Assembly: GCF_900699765.1 (NCBI RefSeq)
Contig: NZ_CAADHO010000004.1
Coordinates: forward strand, 434,001-498,000
Reading direction: 5' to 3'
Source of the DNA: Desulfoluna butyratoxydans
GTDB lineage: Bacteria > Desulfobacterota > Desulfobacteria > Desulfobacterales > Desulfolunaceae
Length of the DNA: 64,000 nt
Of the stretch, positions 61,048 through 64,000 are shown piece by piece. The notes below the pieces were generated by a model. It ran no database searches. It was given only the letters and a program-made list of their open reading frames with translations, and had not been told where the DNA came from. The translations under genes and the position numbers were made by a program. Numbering within the stretch: position 1 is the stretch's first letter; every line of letters begins with the position of its first letter.

Positions 61048-63135
61048 CTATTTTTTGGCAGCTTTCTCTTCGTTCACTTTCTTAACGATGTCTTCCGACA
61101 CGGAGGCGGGCACGGTCTTGTACGTGCTGAACTCCATGGTGTACTGGGCCTTGCCCTGGGTGGAAGAACGCAGAACGGTAGAGAAACCGAACATCTCAGC
61201 AAGGGGAACCTGAGCTTCGATACGGCTCATGGTCCCTTCGTCCTGAGAACCAAGGATAATACCACGGCGCTGGTTAATCAAGCCCATACATGGTCCCTGG
61301 AACTCATTGGGGCTTTCGATCTCAACCTTCATGATGGGTTCCTGGATAACAGGCTTGGCTTTTTCATAGGCCTGCTTGAAGGCACCCTTGGCTGCAGCCT
61401 GGAAGGCCATCTCCGAGGAGTCAACCGCGTGGAAGCCGCCGTCCTCAAGGGTAACGGCAATACCGGTGACGGGGAATTCAAGCTTGGGCCCTTTGGCCAT
61501 GCAGCTTTCGAAGCCCTTCTCACAAGAGGGGATGAACTGGGTGGGGATACGACCGCCCACAACCTTGCTCTCGAAGGAGAACTGCTCGTCTTCGAGGGGC
61601 TCGATGTAACCCATAACCTTACCGAACTGACCGGAACCACCGGTCTGCTTCTTGTGGGTGTAGTCGAACTCAGCGCGGCGCGTGATGGTCTCACGGTAGG
61701 CAACGCGGGGCTGACCGGTTTCCACTTCGGCGTTATACTCACGCTTCATACGCTCGACGTATACTTCGAGGTGAAGCTCGCCCATGCCTTCGATGATGGT
61801 CTCGTTGGTCTCGTCATCGATGAAGGAGCGGAAGGTGGGGTCCTCTTTGGTGAAGCGGTTGAGGGCCTTGCTCATGTTGATCTGAGCTTTGTTGTCCTTG
61901 GGCGTGATGGACAGGGAGATAACGGGCTCGGGCACGAACATACTCATCATGGAGTAGTTGACGGCGGAGTCAACAAAGGTGTCGCCGGAGGCGCAGTCCA
62001 CGCCGAAGAGGGCGCCGATGTAACCAGCCGGGATCTCGTTGATGTCCTCCATGTCCGAGGCGTGCATACGGACCAGACGACCGATTTTGATCTTGCGGCC
62101 GTTCTTGGCGTTGTTTACGGTGTCGCCTTTTTTCAGGGAGCCCTGGTACACACGGATGTATGTCAGCTGCCCGTACTGGCCGTCTTCAAGTTTGAAGGCC
62201 AGAGCCACGGTGGGCTTTTCGGAATCCCCTTCGAGAATCACGGGAGCCTCTTCGTTGTCGAGGTCAAGGGCTTCGTTGGTGATGTCGTCGGGAGTAGGCA
62301 GGTAACGGGTTACCGCGTCCAGAAGGGGCTGAATCGCTTTGTTCTTGTAAGCGGAGCCCATGAAAACGGGGGTGATCTGACGCTCGATGGTGCCGATGCG
62401 AACCGCGTCAACGATCATCTCGTCGGTGATCTCAGCCTCTTCGAGGATGGCGTCGGTGAGGGCCTCGGAGAAGAGGGAAGCCTGGTCGATGAGCTCTTCA
62501 CGCTTGGCCTGTGCCTCGTCGAGGAGCTCAGCGGGGATCTCTTCCACGCGGATGTTTTCACCGTTGTCGCCGTCGAAGTAGTAGGCTTTCATGGCGATGA
62601 GGTCCACCACGCCCTGGAGGTTGTCCTCAAGGCCGATGGGAATCTGCATGGCAACGGCGTTGTGACCGAGCTTCTCGTTGAGCTGGTCGATAACGCGGAA
62701 GGGGTTGGCACCACTTCGGTCGCACTTGTTAACGAAGGCGATACAGGGAACCTTGTAGCGCTTCATCTGGGCATCAACGGTGATGGACTGTGACTGGACA
62801 CCGGCCACAGAGCAGAGAACCAGGATGGCACCGTCAAGAACACGCAGGGAGCGCTCTACTTCGATGGTGAAGTCGACGTGGCCGGGGGTGTCGATGATGT
62901 TGACCTCGTGGCCCTTCCATTCACAGTAGGTGGCAGCCGAGGCAATGGTAATGCCCCTCTCCTTTTCGAGTTCCATGGAGTCCATGGTGGCGCCGACGCC
63001 GTCTTTGCCCTTTACGTCATGGATGGCATGAATCCTGTCGGTGTAAAAGAGAATGCGCTCGGTCAGGGTGGTCTTCCCGGAGTCGATGTGGGCGCTGATG
63101 CCTATGTTTCTAACTTTCTGCAAGTCGGTCTTCAT
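61048..63135 (-). CDS. fusA: Elongation factor G, spirochaete/delta (mitochondrial EFG1-like) type
   Basis: 695 residues starting [37 protein letters not shown] precedes the ATG. It drives translocation on the ribosome. GTPase motifs: G1 AHIDSGKTT (15-23), G2 in ERGITI, G3 DTPGH, G4 [42 protein letters not shown] and [19 protein letters not shown] closely follow mitochondrial EF-G1 rather than the usual bacterial AHIDAGKTTTTERIL. This is the form described as spdEFG1 in spirochaetes and delta-proteobacteria. Domains II-V are complete ([20 protein letters not shown]). It is outside any str operon: no rpsL, rpsG or tuf nearby. Confidence 0.93.
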   Translation of the reverse strand: MKTDLQKVRNIGISAHIDSGKTTLTERILFYTDRIHAIHDVKGKDGVGATMDSMELEKERGITIASAATYCEWKGHEVNIIDTPGHVDFTIEVERSLRVLDGAILVLCSVAGVQSQSITVDAQMKRYKVPCIAFVNKCDRSGANPFRVIDQLNEKLGHNAVAMQIPIGLEDNLQGVVDLIAMKAYYFDGDNGENIRVEEIPAELLDEAQAKREELIDQASLFSEALTDAILEEAEITDEMIVDAVRIGTIERQITPVFMGSAYKNKAIQPLLDAVTRYLPTPDDITNEALDLDNEEAPVILEGDSEKPTVALAFKLEDGQYGQLTYIRVYQGSLKKGDTVNNAKNGRKIKIGRLVRMHASDMEDINEIPAGYIGALFGVDCASGDTFVDSAVNYSMMSMFVPEPVISLSITPKDNKAQINMSKALNRFTKEDPTFRSFIDDETNETIIEGMGELHLEVYVERMKREYNAEVETGQPRVAYRETITRRAEFDYTHKKQTGGSGQFGKVMGYIEPLEDEQFSFESKVVGGRIPTQFIPSCEKGFESCMAKGPKLEFPVTGIAVTLEDGGFHAVDSSEMAFQAAAKGAFKQAYEKAKPVIQEPIMKVEIESPNEFQGPCMGLINQRRGIILGSQDEGTMSRIEAQVPLAEMFGFSTVLRSSTQGKAQYTMEFSTYKTVPASVSEDIVKKVNEEKAAKK

Positions 63136-63332
63136 TGTCACGTATCCTTCTTGAAAAAACGATCGAGGCAGCACATGACAACCCAAAAGGGAATGAAGAC
63201 GTATCATTCCCTGTCCGGTGGGTGTAAGTCACACGTTACCCCGGTTTAACGAGCCTTTCCAGATTTTGCTCATGGTGGTTTGTTTGCTTAGACCAGACAA
63301 AAGGCCGGCGTCAGGAGCAATCAAGGGCACCG

Positions 63333-63360
63333 AATATATACAAAAGCATGTGATTGTCAA
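63333..63360 (-). promoter_or_regulatory. Sigma-70 promoter of fusA
   Basis: On the minus strand a perfect TTGACA (63355-63360) and TATATT (63333-63338), 16 bases apart. The expected start is near 63326, giving a leader of about 190 bases to fusA. The leader shows no obvious structure. Confidence 0.7.
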
Positions 63361-63809
63361 TCTTAAATTCTCATGAGGGAACCTTTTTTTCTCCGAAAAC
63401 GGGTGCTGCAAGGGGAAAAGTGGACGCAAAAGGGAACGGAGAAGGCGCTGAAAACGAGAGATTTTGAGGTTTCCGGTGCAGGGATTCGAGGGGGTGAGAA
63501 GGTGCTTTGGAAAATCGTGGTAAGAGGTCCCAAGTCTTGGAATCTTCAATAGTTATACTGGAATGGTACCTCCGGGTCAATGGGGGAAAGCAGGGGTGGT
63601 TTCGAAAGCCCGATCCGGCAGCCGCCCATCCGGAAGGCGGCGGTGCCTGAAAATCATGGGCCCGTTTGGACACCGAGCCGTGAAAACAGGGCCCGGGCGA
63701 CCCCCAGACGTTCCCGGGAGGTGTTGTGGAACCCTTTGTCCACAGCCTCGTCGGTTTTCCTTGCGCGGGCGGGGCGGATGATGCTAAAAGAATCCCACAA
63801 TCAGTTGTA
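63361..63809. other. Spacer with no recognised feature
   Basis: No gene between the fusA promoter and the riboswitch. Open frames on both strands lack ribosome sites and known motifs. I could not place a clear promoter for the riboswitch transcript; it must start in the last part of this spacer. Confidence 0.5.
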
Positions 63810-63899
63810 ACTTTGCTGGGGGTGCCCTTAACCGGGCTGAGACGGAGATATTCCAACCCTTTGAACCTGACGCAGTTTGTACTGCCGTAGGGAAGCCAC
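63810..63899 (+). ncRNA. TPP riboswitch (thi element)
   Basis: Conserved aptamer blocks in order: GGGGGTGC, GGGCTGAGA (CTGAGA at 63837-63842), ACCCTTTGAACCTGA (63856-63870) and GTACTGCCGTAGGGAAGC near the 3' end. These are the invariant thiamine-pyrophosphate-binding segments of the thi box. The regulated gene lies beyond the window, most likely a thiamine synthesis (thiC type) or transport gene. A terminator follows at 63951. Confidence 0.95.
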
Positions 63900-63950
63900 A
63901 TACACGATTCTTGTCGCGGCGCTTCAAAGCCCCCCGACACCTCACGTATC

Positions 63951-63978
63951 AGGCTGCCTGCGGGCGGCCTTTTTTTTT
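63951..63978 (+). terminator. Riboswitch expression-platform terminator
   Basis: AGGCTGCC pairs with GGCGGCCT (one G-U) around a short loop, followed by eight T. It lies 52 bases after the TPP aptamer, so thiamine pyrophosphate probably stops transcription here. Confidence 0.8.
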
Positions 63979-64000
63979 GGCCGCTCGCGGTCCGGTACCT

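Noticed and set aside
61429-62793. 454-residue antisense frame over fusA
   Set aside because: Typical mirror frame of a G+C-rich conserved gene; no known protein.
1-64000. CRISPR arrays, tRNA or rRNA genes
   Set aside because: I saw no regularly spaced short repeats, no tRNA-like T-loop with CCA-compatible stem, and no rRNA sequence.

Overview
The window looks like chromosomal DNA of a sulfate-reducing member of the Desulfobacterota. The main reasons are a complete four-gene tmc electron-transfer operon (tetraheme cytochrome c3, HdrD-like Fe-S protein, cytochrome b, tryptophan-rich protein), a SulP anion transporter, an EF-G of the mitochondrial-EFG1-like spirochaete/delta type, and many sigma-54 activators. 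The short-chain fatty acid transporter and CoA-transferase genes suggest an organism that handles butyrate or acetoacetate. A Desulfoluna-like genus is my guess, not something the sequence proves. Most genes are G+C rich; the first 2.7 kb and the spacers around the pilus clusters are visibly richer in A+T.

Layout. 1-5.4 kb: a 5'-truncated giant-repeat beta-propeller protein, an Omp85-like barrel, a MITE, a DUF1059 protein and a SagB-type nitroreductase. 5.6-9 kb: a GAF/sigma-54 activator divergent from a DHA2 drug-efflux permease. 9-15.3 kb: a FadL-type porin preceded by a 1538-residue lipoprotein. 16-19.2 kb: SulP permease, Mut7-C ribonuclease-like protein and DUF985 cupin. 19.6-23.3 kb: the tmc operon in the transcription order D-C-B-A. 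23.8-26.8 kb: a lipoprotein with ELW/DGT repeats. 27.1-32.9 kb and 35.3-42.2 kb: two paralogous minor-pilin/PilY1 clusters in the same order (fimT-pilW-pilV-pilX-pilY1-small exported protein), with hisC between them. 42.7-50.5 kb: a dicarboxylate/amino-acid symporter, a two-component pair with a solute-binding sensor, and the tRNA thiolation genes mtaB and mnmA with a NIL/ferredoxin protein. 50.9-56.8 kb: an AtoS/AtoC-like pair followed by atoE-atoD-atoA. 57-60.1 kb: a small lipoprotein, a solitary ZnuA-like protein and a PAS-PAS-GGDEF cyclase. 60.2-63.1 kb: a RecA-fold ATPase and EF-G. The window ends in a TPP riboswitch with its terminator; its gene lies beyond the window.

Regulation. I can read two sigma-54 promoters, each next to a sigma-54 response regulator and preceded by inverted-repeat upstream sites: one before the symporter (44063-44079) and one before atoE (53940-53956). 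Both pilus clusters share a 49-bp upstream element with identical spacing.

The most unusual content is non-coding. There are two dispersed repeat families. One is a 244-bp MITE with terminal inverted repeats and 4-bp target duplications (two full copies, one deleted copy). The other is a structured element, at least six copies, bounded by GCCTCCGGCGG and its complement, whose internal hairpins keep their shape and loop while their stem sequences change.
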